A stretch of 64,000 bases of DNA, from assembly GCF_004340965.1 (NCBI RefSeq), contig NZ_SLYA01000003.1, positions 496,001 to 560,000 of the forward strand. Direction: 5' to 3'. Positions within the stretch are counted from its first letter, which is position 1, and every line of letters begins with the position of its first letter. Below are positions 8,686-18,355 of the stretch, in pieces. A program made the translations under genes and the position numbers. The notes under the pieces are model-generated. The model was not told where the DNA came from. It was given only the letters and a program-made list of their open reading frames with translations, and ran no database searches. The DNA comes from Sphingomonas sp. PP-CE-1A-559. Lineage in GTDB: Bacteria; Pseudomonadota; Alphaproteobacteria; Sphingomonadales; Sphingomonadaceae.

Positions 8686-11118
8686 TCAATCCGGCCGCAT
8701 CGCGTCGGCGATCATCGCTTCCGCCTCGATCAGCAGCGCGTCGTCCGAGCTGTTCGTCGAGATCTTTTCGCGCCCGATCAGCGTCAGCACCGGCACCGCG
8801 AGCGGCGTCACCCGCTCCAGATCGACATGCACCATCGTCGCCGCCGCGCGGTCGAGGAGCGACGCCAGCCGCCCGACATCGGTCATGCGCGCCCGCGCGT
8901 CCGCCCACGCCGCCTCCAGCAGCAGATGCGTCGGCTCGTACTTGCGCAGCACGTCGTAGATCAGGTCGGTCGAGAACGTCACCTGCTTGCCGGTCTTGCG
9001 CTTGCCCGGATGCTGGCGCTCGACCAGCCCGCCGATCACCGCCACCTCGCGGAACGCGCGCTTGAGCAGATGCGATTGCTGCACCCATTCGACGAACTCG
9101 TGTTCGAGGATATCTGCCGAGAACAACGCCGCCGGATCGACGATCTTCTCCAGCCCGTACACCGCCAGCGCATAATCGTTCGCAACGAAGCCGAGCGGCT
9201 TCAGCCCCTGCGTCTCCATCCGCCGCGTGATCAGCATGCCAAGCGACTGGTGCGCATTCCACCCCTCGAAACTGTACGCGACCATGTAATGCCGCCCCTC
9301 GCGCGGGAACGTCTCGACCAGCAATTGCCCCGGCTCGGGCATCACCGATCGATACGCCTGCATCTCGAGCCATTCCCGAACGTCGTCGGGGAAGCGCGCC
9401 CACTCACCGGGATGCGCGAGGAACCCGCGGACGCGGTCGGCGAGGTTGGTCGACAGCGGCATCCGGCTGCCGCCATAGGTCGGGATCCGCGCAGGCTTCG
9501 ACGTCGCGCGTACCACCAGATCCTCAAGATCGATCTTCATCACCTCGAGGCTTAGCCCTGCGAAGAAGAACGTATCGCCGTGACTCAACTGCGCCGCGAA
9601 CGCCTCCTCGACCCGTCCCAGCACGCGGCCATTGCCGAACCGCACGTTGAGCATCGTCGCCTCGACGATAATTCCCGCGTTCAGTCGGTGCTGGCCGATG
9701 AATTTCGGATGGCTGACGCGCCACGTCCCGTCCGCGTCCTTGGTCAGCCGCTTGAATCGGTCATACGCCTTCAGCGAATAGCCGCCGTCGCTGATGAAAT
9801 GCAGCACGCGTTCGAACGTCTCGGTCGGCAGCGCGGAATACGGCAGCGCCGAGCGAATCTCGTCGAGCAACGCAGCTTCGTGGAACGGGGCCGCGCATGC
9901 GCACGCCATCACGTGCTGCGCCAGCACGTCGAGCGCACCGACGCGGAAGATGTCCGCATCGAGTTCACCCGCCTCGACCGCGTCGAGCGCCGCACGCGCC
10001 TCCAGATATTCGAAGCGGTTGCCCGGTACGACGATCGCCTGCGAGGATTCATCGAGGCGGTGGTTGGCGCGGCCGATCCGCTGCAACAGCCGCGACGAAC
10101 CCTTCGGCGCCCCCATCTGGATCACGCAATCGACGTTGCCCCAGTCGACCCCGAGATCGAGGCTAGACGTCGCGACCAGCGCACGCAGTTTGCCCTCTGC
10201 CATCGCGTTCTCGACCTTCCGGCGCGCTTCCTTCGCCAGGCTGCCGTGATGGACGCCGATCGGCAGATTGCCCGAATTCACCTTCCACAGATCCTGGAAG
10301 ATCAGTTCCGCCAGGCTGCGCGTGTTGCAGAACACGATCGAGGTCTCGTGCGCTTCGATCTCGGCCATCACCTGCGCGGCGGCATAGCGGCCCGAATGCC
10401 CCGACCACGGCACGCGACCCTCGGGCAGCAGGATCGCGATGTTGGGCTCCGCACCCGCCTCGCCGCGGACCATCGCGACCTGGTCGATATCGCCGTCGGG
10501 CGCGAGCCACGCGCGATAGCCGTCGGCATCCGCGACCGTCGCCGACAGCGCAACGCGGCGCATCCCCGGCGAGATCGTCTGCAACCGCGCCATACACAGC
10601 GAGAGCAGGTCGCCGCGCTTACCGGTCGCGAATGCATGGACCTCGTCGACGACGATCGTACGGAGGTTTTCGAACATCGTGATGCTGTCGGGATAGCTCA
10701 GCAAGAGTGACAGCGATTCAGGTGTCGTCAGCAGGATCTGCGGCGGCTTGATCCGTTGCCGGGCCTTCCGGTCGGAGGGCGTATCTCCGGTGCGCGTCTC
10801 GACGCGGATATCGACGCCCATCTCGTCGATCGGAGTCAGCAGGTTGCGCTGCACGTCGACCGCAAGCGCCTTCAACGGCGATACGTAGAGCGTATGCAGG
10901 CCCGTCGTTGGCGCCTCGATCAGCTCGGCAAGCGTCGGCAGGAACCCGGCAAGTGTCTTCCCCGCGCCGGTCGCCGCCACCAGCAGCGCATGATGCCCGG
11001 CGCGGCCTTCCGCCAGCATCTCCAGTTGATGCCGACGCGGCCGCCACCCCCGCGTCGCGAACCAGTTTTCCAAGGGGGAGGGGAGGTCGCTCACGGCCTG
11101 TTCACGCATCGTCGCCAT
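8686..11118 (-). CDS. Ligase-associated DEXH-box helicase (Lhr-like)
   Basis: An ATP-dependent DNA helicase of about 810 aa. Motifs seen are Walker A AATGAGKTLAGF, DEVHAF (motif II), SATV (motif III), the FCNTRSLAE segment and the QRIGRANH arginine-finger region (motif VI), then the long C-terminal domain of Lhr-type helicases. It belongs with pdeM, the MBL exonuclease and the ATP-dependent ligase. Candidate starts are ATGs at 11178, 11118 and 11109; 11118 keeps a short gap to the divergent gene at 11203, but 11109 is equally possible. Confidence 0.9.
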   Translation of the reverse strand: MATMREQAVSDLPSPLENWFATRGWRPRRHQLEMLAEGRAGHHALLVAATGAGKTLAGFLPTLAELIEAPTTGLHTLYVSPLKALAVDVQRNLLTPIDEMGVDIRVETRTGDTPSDRKARQRIKPPQILLTTPESLSLLLSYPDSITMFENLRTIVVDEVHAFATGKRGDLLSLCMARLQTISPGMRRVALSATVADADGYRAWLAPDGDIDQVAMVRGEAGAEPNIAILLPEGRVPWSGHSGRYAAAQVMAEIEAHETSIVFCNTRSLAELIFQDLWKVNSGNLPIGVHHGSLAKEARRKVENAMAEGKLRALVATSSLDLGVDWGNVDCVIQMGAPKGSSRLLQRIGRANHRLDESSQAIVVPGNRFEYLEARAALDAVEAGELDADIFRVGALDVLAQHVMACACAAPFHEAALLDEIRSALPYSALPTETFERVLHFISDGGYSLKAYDRFKRLTKDADGTWRVSHPKFIGQHRLNAGIIVEATMLNVRFGNGRVLGRVEEAFAAQLSHGDTFFFAGLSLEVMKIDLEDLVVRATSKPARIPTYGGSRMPLSTNLADRVRGFLAHPGEWARFPDDVREWLEMQAYRSVMPEPGQLLVETFPREGRHYMVAYSFEGWNAHQSLGMLITRRMETQGLKPLGFVANDYALAVYGLEKIVDPAALFSADILEHEFVEWVQQSHLLKRAFREVAVIGGLVERQHPGKRKTGKQVTFSTDLIYDVLRKYEPTHLLLEAAWADARARMTDVGRLASLLDRAAATMVHVDLERVTPLAVPVLTLIGREKISTNSSDDALLIEAEAMIADAMRPD

Positions 11119-11202
11119 ATGGGGGCGTCGCGCCGCACCGCTATGGACCGCACGCGTAACGATCGGCAATTCGGTCAAAGCTCTGTTAGGAAAGATCCGT
11201 CG

Positions 11203-11808
11203 GTGTCGCTTTTTCGCTACCTTCTGCCGCTGCCGTTACTCGCGCTTCTTCCCTTCGCCAACGCCATCGCACAGACCAAGTCGTTCCTCGGCGCCGGCGG
11301 CATGGTCCGGCTCTCGCATGCCTCGAACCTCACGCCGACGCGCAACTTCGCGGGTCGCGCGCTGATGAACAGTGGGTGGCGCCAGATGTGGGACGGCAAG
11401 CCGGTCGGCCGCGGCGTCGGTATCGTCCGCTTCTGGCAGGTCGCCAAGCCGACCGACGGGCAGGGCCAGGTGACCGAAATGATCCAGGTCGGTTTCAGCC
11501 GTAGCACGGCGGTCGTGGCGACCTGCGGCACAGAGGGGCTGAACTCGGGAAGTGGCCGGCGGCTGCCCGATAGGATGCTCGGCGGCCATCGCTGGACGGC
11601 CTACGCCAATGGCGATGCGGGCATGAGCCAACAGGTCAGCGCGATCAATCTGCGCAGCGTCATCAACGGCGCCTGCTACACGATCGACCGCATCACCTAC
11701 GCGACGAAGGCCGCCCCGCCACCGCCGCGCATTGCACCCGCCCAGGCGGTTGCCGCGGCGAAGATGGACGCGATCCTCGCAACGATAAAGGTCGGCCGGC
11801 GACGCTGA
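11203..11808 (+). CDS. Exported protein of unknown function, 201 aa
   Basis: Begins at GTG with AGGAAAG ten bases upstream. VSLFRYLLPLPLLALLPFANAIA is a clear signal peptide. The mature part has two cysteines (in VATCGTEG and GACYTID) that could form a disulphide, and a proline/alanine-rich C-terminus. I recognise no enzyme motif. It is transcribed divergently from the helicase gene. The frame extends far upstream antisense to the helicase gene; that part is discarded because the signal sequence and ribosome-binding site fix the start. Confidence 0.75.
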   Translation: MSLFRYLLPLPLLALLPFANAIAQTKSFLGAGGMVRLSHASNLTPTRNFAGRALMNSGWRQMWDGKPVGRGVGIVRFWQVAKPTDGQGQVTEMIQVGFSRSTAVVATCGTEGLNSGSGRRLPDRMLGGHRWTAYANGDAGMSQQVSAINLRSVINGACYTIDRITYATKAAPPPPRIAPAQAVAAAKMDAILATIKVGRRR

Positions 11809-11814
11809 CCCTTT

Positions 11815-11880
11815 TTCTCCCCTTCCTGAAAGGGAGGGGCTGGGAGTGGGTGGGCCCGTTCGAGCCACCCTCACCCTACC
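11815..11880. repeat. Palindromic repeat, family C, half copy
   Basis: CTCCCCTTCCTGAAAGGGAG forms a hairpin and is followed by a G-rich GGGAGTGGGTGGG run. It lies in the convergent gap before the signal peptidase gene. A complete copy is at 28347-28462. Confidence 0.7.
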
Positions 11881-11953
11881 AAGCGGAACCAGACCCGCCC
11901 CCAACCTCGCTTCCAGAGAGCGAAGAGCTAGATTACCGACACCTTTTCCCGAT

Positions 11954-12727
11954 TCAGCGGTCGAGGCGGTTGCCGATCTTCGCGCGATCGAGGCTCCAGT
12001 AAATATACATCGCCTCTCCGATGATCGCCGCGACCGGCACCATCCCGACGCCCTGTTGCTCGACCGGCACGCGACTGTCGGCGGAGCGATCGCGATTATC
12101 GCCGAGCACGAAGACATGGCCCGGCGGAACAGTGACCTCGCGCGTGTCGTCGAACAGCGACGTATCCGTGTCGAGTATGCGATGGCTGGAGCGCTCGCTC
12201 GGCAGGCGTTCCGCCTGGAAGACGATCACGTCGCCGCGTTTCGGCGGCCCACGCCAGCGCATGTCGACGATGAACTTGTCATCGCTGCCGATCGTCGGCG
12301 CCATGCTGTCGGACGGTGCGTAGAACGGCTTGTAGAAATGGTGCATCAGGGGCGCCACGCTCTGCAAGAGGCCGAGCACCACCACTGTCATCGGCATCAG
12401 CGCATACCAGCGGGACCACCAGCGCGAAGGAATCCGGTGTCGGCTCTGACGCCATGTCAGCAGGATCGGCGCGATGTACATTGCGGCCAGCAAGACGGTG
12501 ACCAGTACGAGCGCAGATACCGCCGTACCGAAACCGGTGATAGGCAGATGCCCGAACCCGAATGTGATGAGCGCACCTAACGCGACCGGCGCCACGAAAA
12601 ACAGCGCGCCGCGCCAATCACCGATCCGGACCAGTCCAAGGCCGGGCAGGATCAAGTTGAGCGCGGTGATGCCTACCCGTGCTGGCACGCTTCGTCGGTC
12701 GACCGGGTCTTCTATCGTATCGTTCAT
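11954..12727 (-). CDS. lepB: Signal peptidase I (S26) with Ser-His-like active site
   Basis: A 257-aa membrane-anchored peptidase. Hydrophobic segments lie at about residues 20-35, 42-58, 68-90 and 108-127, then the catalytic domain. Ser141 lies in APSDSMAPTI, box C is PPKRGDVIVF, and box E is GDNRDRSADSR. The usual bacterial box D (IKRVVGLPGD with catalytic lysine) is missing: the matching stretch reads SERSSHRILDTD, with His182 where lysine is expected, as in ER/archaeal-type enzymes. It may be a specialised or additional signal peptidase. The ATG follows a GGGGGGAT site. It is divergent from the exonuclease gene. Confidence 0.82.
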   Translation of the reverse strand: MNDTIEDPVDRRSVPARVGITALNLILPGLGLVRIGDWRGALFFVAPVALGALITFGFGHLPITGFGTAVSALVLVTVLLAAMYIAPILLTWRQSRHRIPSRWWSRWYALMPMTVVVLGLLQSVAPLMHHFYKPFYAPSDSMAPTIGSDDKFIVDMRWRGPPKRGDVIVFQAERLPSERSSHRILDTDTSLFDDTREVTVPPGHVFVLGDNRDRSADSRVPVEQQGVGMVPVAAIIGEAMYIYWSLDRAKIGNRLDR

Positions 12728-12819
12728 ACGACATCCCCCCGGCGAGTGGGCGCACCGTACCGGACACTGGGCGCAAGACAATGCCGGCACCGAGGACCCG
12801 GTTCACGCGTAGTACTGGC

Positions 12820-13818
12820 ATGGCAAAACTCGGCGACTGGCTCGAACCGCATCCGCACGGCATTCTCGTCAAGCCGATCGACGCCTGGATCGACCCCTCG
12901 ATCCCGACCGCAAAGGCACTCGTCACGCACGGCCATGCCGATCATGCCCGCGGTGGCCACGAGGCTGTCTGGGCGACCCCCGAGACGCTCGCGATCATGG
13001 ACGCGCGCTACGGCCCGCAAGCCGGCCACCCGGTCGCGTATGGTGAGACCATCCGGATGGGAGAGGTGGACATTGGTTTCGTCCCCGCCGGCCACGTCCT
13101 CGGCTCCGCGCAGATCGTGCTCGATTATCGCGGCGAGCGGATCGTCGTGTCGGGCGATTACAAACGCCGCGCAGACCCGACCTGTACGCCGTTCGAACCC
13201 GTCAAATGCGACGTCTTCATCACCGAAGCCACGTTCGGTCTGCCGGTGTTCCGCCACCCCGACACCGGCGACGAGATCGACAAGCTGATCGCGGCCCTCC
13301 ACGCCAACCCCGATCGCTGCGTCGTCGTTGGCGCCTACGCGCTCGGCAAGGCGCAGCGCGTGATCGCCGAATTGCGCGAACGTGGCCACGAGGCACCGAT
13401 CTACATCCACGGCGCGCTGCAAAAGCTGTGCGACCTGTATGCCGAGCACGGCGTCAGGCTGGGCGAATTGCTCCCCGTGGCGGATGCGAAGAAGGCGGAC
13501 ATGGCGGGGCATGTCGTGATGTGCCCGCCCGGCGCGCTCAACGATCGCTGGTCGCGGCGGCTGCCCGATCCGATCACCGCGATGGCGAGCGGCTGGATGC
13601 GTGTCCGGGGCCGTGCGCGCCAGAAGAACGTCGAACTCCCGCTGATCCTCAGCGATCATGCCGACTGGGACGAACTCACCTCCACGCTGACCGAGATCGC
13701 CCCAAAGGAGGTCTGGGTCACGCACGGCCGCGAGGACGCGCTGGTCCACTGGTGCATGACCCGCCAGATCAAGGCACGCGCGCTCGCGCTGGTGGGGTTC
13801 GAGGACGAGGACGACTGA
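12820..13818 (+). CDS. Ligase-associated MBL-fold exonuclease
   Basis: A 332-aa metallo-beta-lactamase/beta-CASP-type nuclease. It shows THGHADHARGGH (metal box), VPAGHVLGSAQIVL, VSGDYKRRADPTC, the ITEATFG strand and the LSDHADWDEL motif near the C-terminus, as in SNM1/Pso2-related repair nucleases. This is the exonuclease partner of the ligase-associated DNA damage set. Two in-frame ATGs exist (12781, 12820); the latter gives the compact MAKLGDWLEP start. It is divergent from the signal peptidase gene. Confidence 0.88.
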   Translation: MAKLGDWLEPHPHGILVKPIDAWIDPSIPTAKALVTHGHADHARGGHEAVWATPETLAIMDARYGPQAGHPVAYGETIRMGEVDIGFVPAGHVLGSAQIVLDYRGERIVVSGDYKRRADPTCTPFEPVKCDVFITEATFGLPVFRHPDTGDEIDKLIAALHANPDRCVVVGAYALGKAQRVIAELRERGHEAPIYIHGALQKLCDLYAEHGVRLGELLPVADAKKADMAGHVVMCPPGALNDRWSRRLPDPITAMASGWMRVRGRARQKNVELPLILSDHADWDELTSTLTEIAPKEVWVTHGREDALVHWCMTRQIKARALALVGFEDEDD

Positions 13819-13829
13819 GCCCTCCTGCC

Positions 13830-15221
13830 TCACGCCGGACGCAATTCTCCGGAGAAAGGCGGCAACGTCGCCTTGCGCCACGGCAGCGCGCGTCCCTCCA
13901 CCAGCGAGCGCCACGCCCACTCCACCGGGGCGATATCGAACCGCCGCACATAGGCGTTGGCGAGCAGCAGCAACGCGATGTTGATCGCCAGCGCGGTCGC
14001 CATGAGCCCGGCCCAGCCGAGCGTGCCGTACAGGGCAAGGCCGAACGGCGGGAACAGGATCCACAGGCACACGATCGTCTGGAGAATATAGATCGACAGC
14101 GCGGTCCGCCCGGCCGCGATGAACGGCCGCAACAGCCTGGCACCAAAACCCGTGCCGAGCAGCAGGCATACTGCACCGACATGGCCGAGCGTCATCGCCT
14201 CGCGCGCGACTTCAACGGTTGCCCACATCGTCTTCGGCGCATCGTCGAACCGCGTCTGTTCGATCGCGCCGACGATCCGCAGCGGGATGGCGACGGCATA
14301 GGCGATCAGCGTCATGCGCAGGTAGAAGCTGCGCGATCGCAAGCCTTGCAGGATGCCGAGCTTGTAGAGTGCGGCCCCGATCAGCATGACGCTGACGGCT
14401 TCCCAGAAGATGATCAGCTCGAACCCCTGCGACTGGAGCGTGACCGTGACGCTCCACTGCATTGCCGCCCATGTCGCAAAGCTGTCGGTCCGCGCCTTGT
14501 CCTCCGCGACGATCCTCGCATGGCTTTCGGTCTTGCTCTTCGCGCGCTTGGCGTCGTCGGTTGCGGCCTTGGCGAGCAGTTTTCGATCGTCCGCGGTTAC
14601 GGGGCGACCTGCCGCAAGCGCCTTGTTGACCGCAGCGACCTGCGATCGCTCCTGGAGCGGCTGGTAATAGGCGAAATATCCTGCGCCACCGAATTGCGCG
14701 ACGGCGGCGACCAGACCGATCGTGATCAGCCAGCGCGGGCGCATGCGCCGGAACAGGAACGCGGCCAACGCGGCGATCGCATAGCTGTGGAGGATGTCGC
14801 CGGGCCACAACAGGATGAAGAGGTGGACGACGCCGAACCCGAGCAGCAGCACGTTGCGGAGATAATAGCGCTTCATCACGACTCGCTTGCCGAGGCTGAG
14901 TGCGGCGCGATCGGTGAGGATCACCATCCCCGCGCCGAACAGCAGTTCGAGCATGCAGCGCGCGGTGCCGTTCGCGATCACTTCGCGGAGCCACCACGCG
15001 ACCTGGTCGGCGTGGGTCCAGCCAAGATTCCGAAAATCGCCGAACATCGCCCAGAGCGAGCCGCCCATGTCGTTGATGTTCATGAACAAGATGCCCAGGA
15101 TCGCGATCCCCCGGAGGATGTCGAGAACCGCGATACGCGGCGCGCCATCGGGCTCCGTCGCCTGAAGTATCGTTGGCTCAGCGTCTATAGCGCCTACGTC
15201 GCGTATGGCTTGGTCGTACAT
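13830..15221 (-). CDS. DUF418 / YeiB-type multipass membrane protein
   Basis: A 463-aa inner-membrane protein with about ten hydrophobic segments. The N-terminal RIAVLDILRGIAILGILFMN matches the DUF418 family start, and the C-terminal third (RTALSIYILQTIVCLWI... then VEWAWR) matches the DUF418 domain itself. A charged loop of about 60 residues rich in Ala, Lys and Asp lies mid-protein. No enzymatic role is established for the family; transport or envelope functions have been proposed. It ends 11 bp from the converging exonuclease stop, with no repeat between them. Confidence 0.85.
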   Translation of the reverse strand: MYDQAIRDVGAIDAEPTILQATEPDGAPRIAVLDILRGIAILGILFMNINDMGGSLWAMFGDFRNLGWTHADQVAWWLREVIANGTARCMLELLFGAGMVILTDRAALSLGKRVVMKRYYLRNVLLLGFGVVHLFILLWPGDILHSYAIAALAAFLFRRMRPRWLITIGLVAAVAQFGGAGYFAYYQPLQERSQVAAVNKALAAGRPVTADDRKLLAKAATDDAKRAKSKTESHARIVAEDKARTDSFATWAAMQWSVTVTLQSQGFELIIFWEAVSVMLIGAALYKLGILQGLRSRSFYLRMTLIAYAVAIPLRIVGAIEQTRFDDAPKTMWATVEVAREAMTLGHVGAVCLLLGTGFGARLLRPFIAAGRTALSIYILQTIVCLWILFPPFGLALYGTLGWAGLMATALAINIALLLLANAYVRRFDIAPVEWAWRSLVEGRALPWRKATLPPFSGELRPA

Positions 15222-15282
15222 CGTTTTGGGCCCCCCCGAGATGACAAACCCGACGCTAGGCCCATCTCAAGGAAAGGCAAGT

Positions 15283-16782
15283 CTAGCCGGCGCCCTCTAA
15301 TGTACGGGCCCGGCGGCGTTGTACGGAGCTTCCGATGCCCAAGGCTTCGCGGTACTTGGCGACGGTCCTGCGCGCGATGTCGAAGCCTTTGCCGTTAAGT
15401 AACTCCACTAGCGTGTCATCCGACAAGATCTTCGCACCCTCGGTATCGATCAGCGCCCGAATCGCCGACTTCACCGCTTGTGCCGACACCGCCTCGCCGC
15501 CGTCCGCCGACTGGATCGCGCTCGTGAAGAAGTATTTCAGCTCGTACAGCCCGCGTGCGCAGGAGACGTATTTGTTGCTCGTGACCCGGCTGACGGTCGA
15601 TTCGTGCATCTCGATCGCGTCCGCGACCTGGCGCAGCGTCAGGGGTCGCAGATGCGCGACGCCCTTCAGGAAGAACGCTTCCTGCTGCTTCACGATCTCG
15701 GTCGCGACCTTGATGATCGTCCGCTGGCGCTGGTCGAGCGCCTTCACCAGCCAGTTCGCGCCGGCGAGGCAGTCCGACAGCCACGCCTTCGACGCCTTGT
15801 CCTGCTGCCCGCTCGATAGTTCGGTATAGTAACTCCGGTTGACCAGCACGCGGGGCAGCGTGGAGGCGTTGATCTCGATCGCCCAGCCGGCCTTGGTCCG
15901 CGCCACGAACAGGTCCGGCGTCACCGACTGCGCCGGCTCGCCGCCATAGCGGCACCCCGGCTTCGGATCATAACCGCGCAATTCGCGGATCATGTCCGCC
16001 ATGTCCTCGTCGTCGACATCGCACATCCGCTTCAACCGCGTCAGTTCACCACGCGCGAGCAGGTCGAGGTTGTCGATCAACCGCGCCATGCAAGGGTCGT
16101 AACGGTCCGCCTCGCGCGCCTGCAATGCGAGGCATTCTGATAGATCGCGCGCACCGACGCCGGTCGGGTCGAACGTCTGGATCGTCGCCAGCACGCGCTC
16201 GACGCGGACCAGCGGCACGCCGAGCCGGTTGGCGATGTCGAGCAGCGACACGGTCAGGTATCCCGCCTCGTCGATCTGGTCGATCAGATGCGCGGCGATG
16301 AACGCGTCTTCACGGGGGATTGCTGGGCCGGCTTGGGCGAGCAGGTGATCCGCGAGGCTGAGGCTGGTATCCGCGAACGCGTCGAGATCGGGGCCGTCTT
16401 CACCGCCCGCTCCCCCCGCGCTCGCGCCGGTCATCGACAGCGCGCCATCCATCCCGCTGCCGCCATCTGCGACGCTGTCCTGCTGGTGGCTTTCGGTGGC
16501 GTAGTCGACGTCGAGCGTCGGTTCGTCGCCTGCGCCAGTGCCCGCGACGAGTTCGTCGGCGGCGACGCGTTCGTCGCGGACTTCGGGGACGGGCTCGCGG
16601 TCGGGTGCGTCGCTATCCTCGGCGGCGCTGGCTTCGAGGAGGGGATTGCGCTCGACTTCCTCGGCGATGAACCCCTCGATCTCCAGGTTCGACAGCGCCA
16701 GCAGCTTGATGGCCTGCTGGAGCTGCGGGGTCATCACCAGCGACTGCGACTGGCGGATGTCCAGGCGAGGGGCGAGGCTCAT
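15283..16782 (-). CDS. rpoN: RNA polymerase sigma-54 factor
   Basis: A 499-aa sigma-54. Region I is the glutamine/leucine-rich N-terminus QSLVMTPQLQQAIKLL, followed by an acidic region II (about residues 50-140), the core-binding domain, the HTH segment ESTVSRVTSNKY, and the RpoN box ARRTVAKYREALG at the C-terminus, which contacts the -24 promoter element. It is last in the rnd-lptC-lptA-lptB-rpoN run, an arrangement common in proteobacteria. The hpf and ptsN genes often found downstream are absent; a DUF418 gene follows instead. Confidence 0.96.
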   Translation of the reverse strand: MSLAPRLDIRQSQSLVMTPQLQQAIKLLALSNLEIEGFIAEEVERNPLLEASAAEDSDAPDREPVPEVRDERVAADELVAGTGAGDEPTLDVDYATESHQQDSVADGGSGMDGALSMTGASAGGAGGEDGPDLDAFADTSLSLADHLLAQAGPAIPREDAFIAAHLIDQIDEAGYLTVSLLDIANRLGVPLVRVERVLATIQTFDPTGVGARDLSECLALQAREADRYDPCMARLIDNLDLLARGELTRLKRMCDVDDEDMADMIRELRGYDPKPGCRYGGEPAQSVTPDLFVARTKAGWAIEINASTLPRVLVNRSYYTELSSGQQDKASKAWLSDCLAGANWLVKALDQRQRTIIKVATEIVKQQEAFFLKGVAHLRPLTLRQVADAIEMHESTVSRVTSNKYVSCARGLYELKYFFTSAIQSADGGEAVSAQAVKSAIRALIDTEGAKILSDDTLVELLNGKGFDIARRTVAKYREALGIGSSVQRRRARTLEGAG

Positions 16783-16792
16783 GCCACCCCGT

Positions 16793-16862
16793 CCGTTCGT
16801 GCTGAGCGAAGTCGAAGCACCGGCTCGCGCGGCAGCCCTTCGACTTCGCTCAGGGCGAACGG
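16793..16862. repeat. Inverted repeat, family E, copy 1
   Basis: CCGTTCGTGCTGAGCGAAGT and the complementary ACTTCGCTCAGGGCGAACGG form a 25-bp imperfect stem between lptB and rpoN. It could trim or attenuate rpoN expression. A diverged copy is at 26779-26929. Confidence 0.8.
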
Positions 16863-16884
16863 AGAAAGGGGCGTATCCATCGGC

Positions 16885-17667
16885 TTAAAGCGAGAAGCCT
16901 TCGCCGAGATACAGGCGGCGCACGTTCGCATCGGCGACCAGTTCCTCGGGCGAGCCGGAGAACAACACCCGGCCGTCATAGATGATGTAGGCGCGGTCGA
17001 CGATCTCGAGCGTCTCGCGGACGTTGTGATCGGTGATCAGCACGCCAATATCGCGGCGCTTGAGGTCTTTCACCAGGTCGCGGATGTCGGCGATCGAGAT
17101 CGGATCGATGCCCGCGAACGGCTCGTCGAGCAGCATGATCGACGGGTCCGCGGCCAGCGCGCGAGCGATTTCCGCCCGTCGCCGCTCGCCACCCGACAGC
17201 GCCATCGCCGGTGCCGCGCGGAGGCGGGTCAGCCCGAATTCCTCGAGCAGCGTATCGAGTTTGCGTTGCCGCGCCGCCTTGTCCGGCTCGGACAGCTCCA
17301 GCACGGTCAGGATGTTCTTCTCGATCGTCAGCCCGCGAAAGATCGACGTCTCCTGCGGCAGATAGCCCAGGCCCAGGATCGCGCGCCGGTACATCGGCAG
17401 CTTCGTGATGTCCTCGCCGTCGAGCATGATGCGGCCCGAATCCGGCTTCACGAGGCCCATCACCGAGTAGAAGCACGTCGTCTTGCCCGCGCCGTTGGGC
17501 CCGAGCAGCCCGACGACTTCACCGCGACCGACCGACACCGACACGTCGGTCAGCACGACGCGCTTGTCGTAGGACTTCGCGATCGAGACGACCTGCAGCC
17601 CGTTGTTCACCGGAGGCTCGGAAATCGGGGCGACGTCCTCGATCGGGGGCAGCGTGGTGGCGTCCAT
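16885..17667 (-). CDS. lptB: LPS export ABC transporter ATP-binding protein LptB
   Basis: A 260-aa cytosolic ATPase that drives lipopolysaccharide transport with LptF/LptG. Walker A is GPNGAGKT, the Q-loop is in GYLPQETSIFRGLT, the signature is LSGGERRRAEIARAL, Walker B is IMLLDEPFAGIDP, and the H-loop is ITDHNVRET. The N-terminus is about 20 residues longer than in E. coli LptB. It follows lptA on the same strand with a gap of 134 bp that contains GCCGAACACTCGGC-type palindromes. The ATG at 17667 is used rather than the one six codons upstream. Confidence 0.95.
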   Translation of the reverse strand: MDATTLPPIEDVAPISEPPVNNGLQVVSIAKSYDKRVVLTDVSVSVGRGEVVGLLGPNGAGKTTCFYSVMGLVKPDSGRIMLDGEDITKLPMYRRAILGLGYLPQETSIFRGLTIEKNILTVLELSEPDKAARQRKLDTLLEEFGLTRLRAAPAMALSGGERRRAEIARALAADPSIMLLDEPFAGIDPISIADIRDLVKDLKRRDIGVLITDHNVRETLEIVDRAYIIYDGRVLFSGSPEELVADANVRRLYLGEGFSL

Positions 17668-17801
17668 GGGATCAGGCCCTCGCAATAATCAGTCGCCGAA
17701 CACTCGGCATGAATGGTGCCGCCGAACGCTCGGCAGACGATTGGCAGGAAACATGCAGGAGCGCGCCGTTCGAAGGAAGCCCTCGCGACATGCTCACCCG
17801 C

Positions 17802-18350
17802 TCAGTTGCGCTTGGGGACCGAGAACGTACCGGTCACGCGGCCGCCGGTCTGCGTGACGGTGCCTCCACTCGCTGCCGATCCGCCAGCGCTGCCGCCTGC
17901 GACCGACGACCCGTCGATCACCGAACGCCCGGTGTCGAGGTTCATCGTCAGGCGGCCACCGTTCACCGTGTTGCCCGCCTGTGTCAGCGTGACCGCACCG
18001 AGCATCGTGATGACGCGCCGGTTGAGATCGTAGATCGCATACTGGCTTCGCGCCGTCTGGTCCGGACGCTTGACGACCACCCCGCCCGACGCGTCTAGGC
18101 GCGACACCTGCGGGTTTCCGCCGATCACCTGGCCGGTGTACGCCACCGTCATCCGCGCCGAGTTCAGCGTCATCTCGGCCTGCTTGACGGCGACGTTGCC
18201 CGACAGGATCGCGCGGTTCGCCTTGTCCTGCAATTCGATATGATCCGCGCCGAAATCGATCGGGGCGTTGGAATTGTGCGCCTGCTGCGCGACCGCGGTC
18301 GTGGAGAGCAGAACGGCGGACAGGGCTGCAAAGATGTGAGTGGCGCGCAT
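17802..18350 (-). CDS. lptA: LPS periplasmic bridge protein LptA
   Basis: A 182-aa periplasmic OstA-like protein with signal peptide MRATHIFAALSAVLLSTTAVA. The mature part has repeating beta-jellyroll strands such as ADHIELQDKANRAILSGNV and LNSARMTVAYTG, which form the slot that shuttles lipopolysaccharide across the periplasm. A Gly/Ser-rich tail (about residues 145-175) is unstructured. It starts five bases after the lptC stop, so the two are surely cotranscribed. Confidence 0.92.
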   Translation of the reverse strand: MRATHIFAALSAVLLSTTAVAQQAHNSNAPIDFGADHIELQDKANRAILSGNVAVKQAEMTLNSARMTVAYTGQVIGGNPQVSRLDASGGVVVKRPDQTARSQYAIYDLNRRVITMLGAVTLTQAGNTVNGGRLTMNLDTGRSVIDGSSVAGGSAGGSAASGGTVTQTGGRVTGTFSVPKRN

Positions 18351-18355
18351 GGCGG

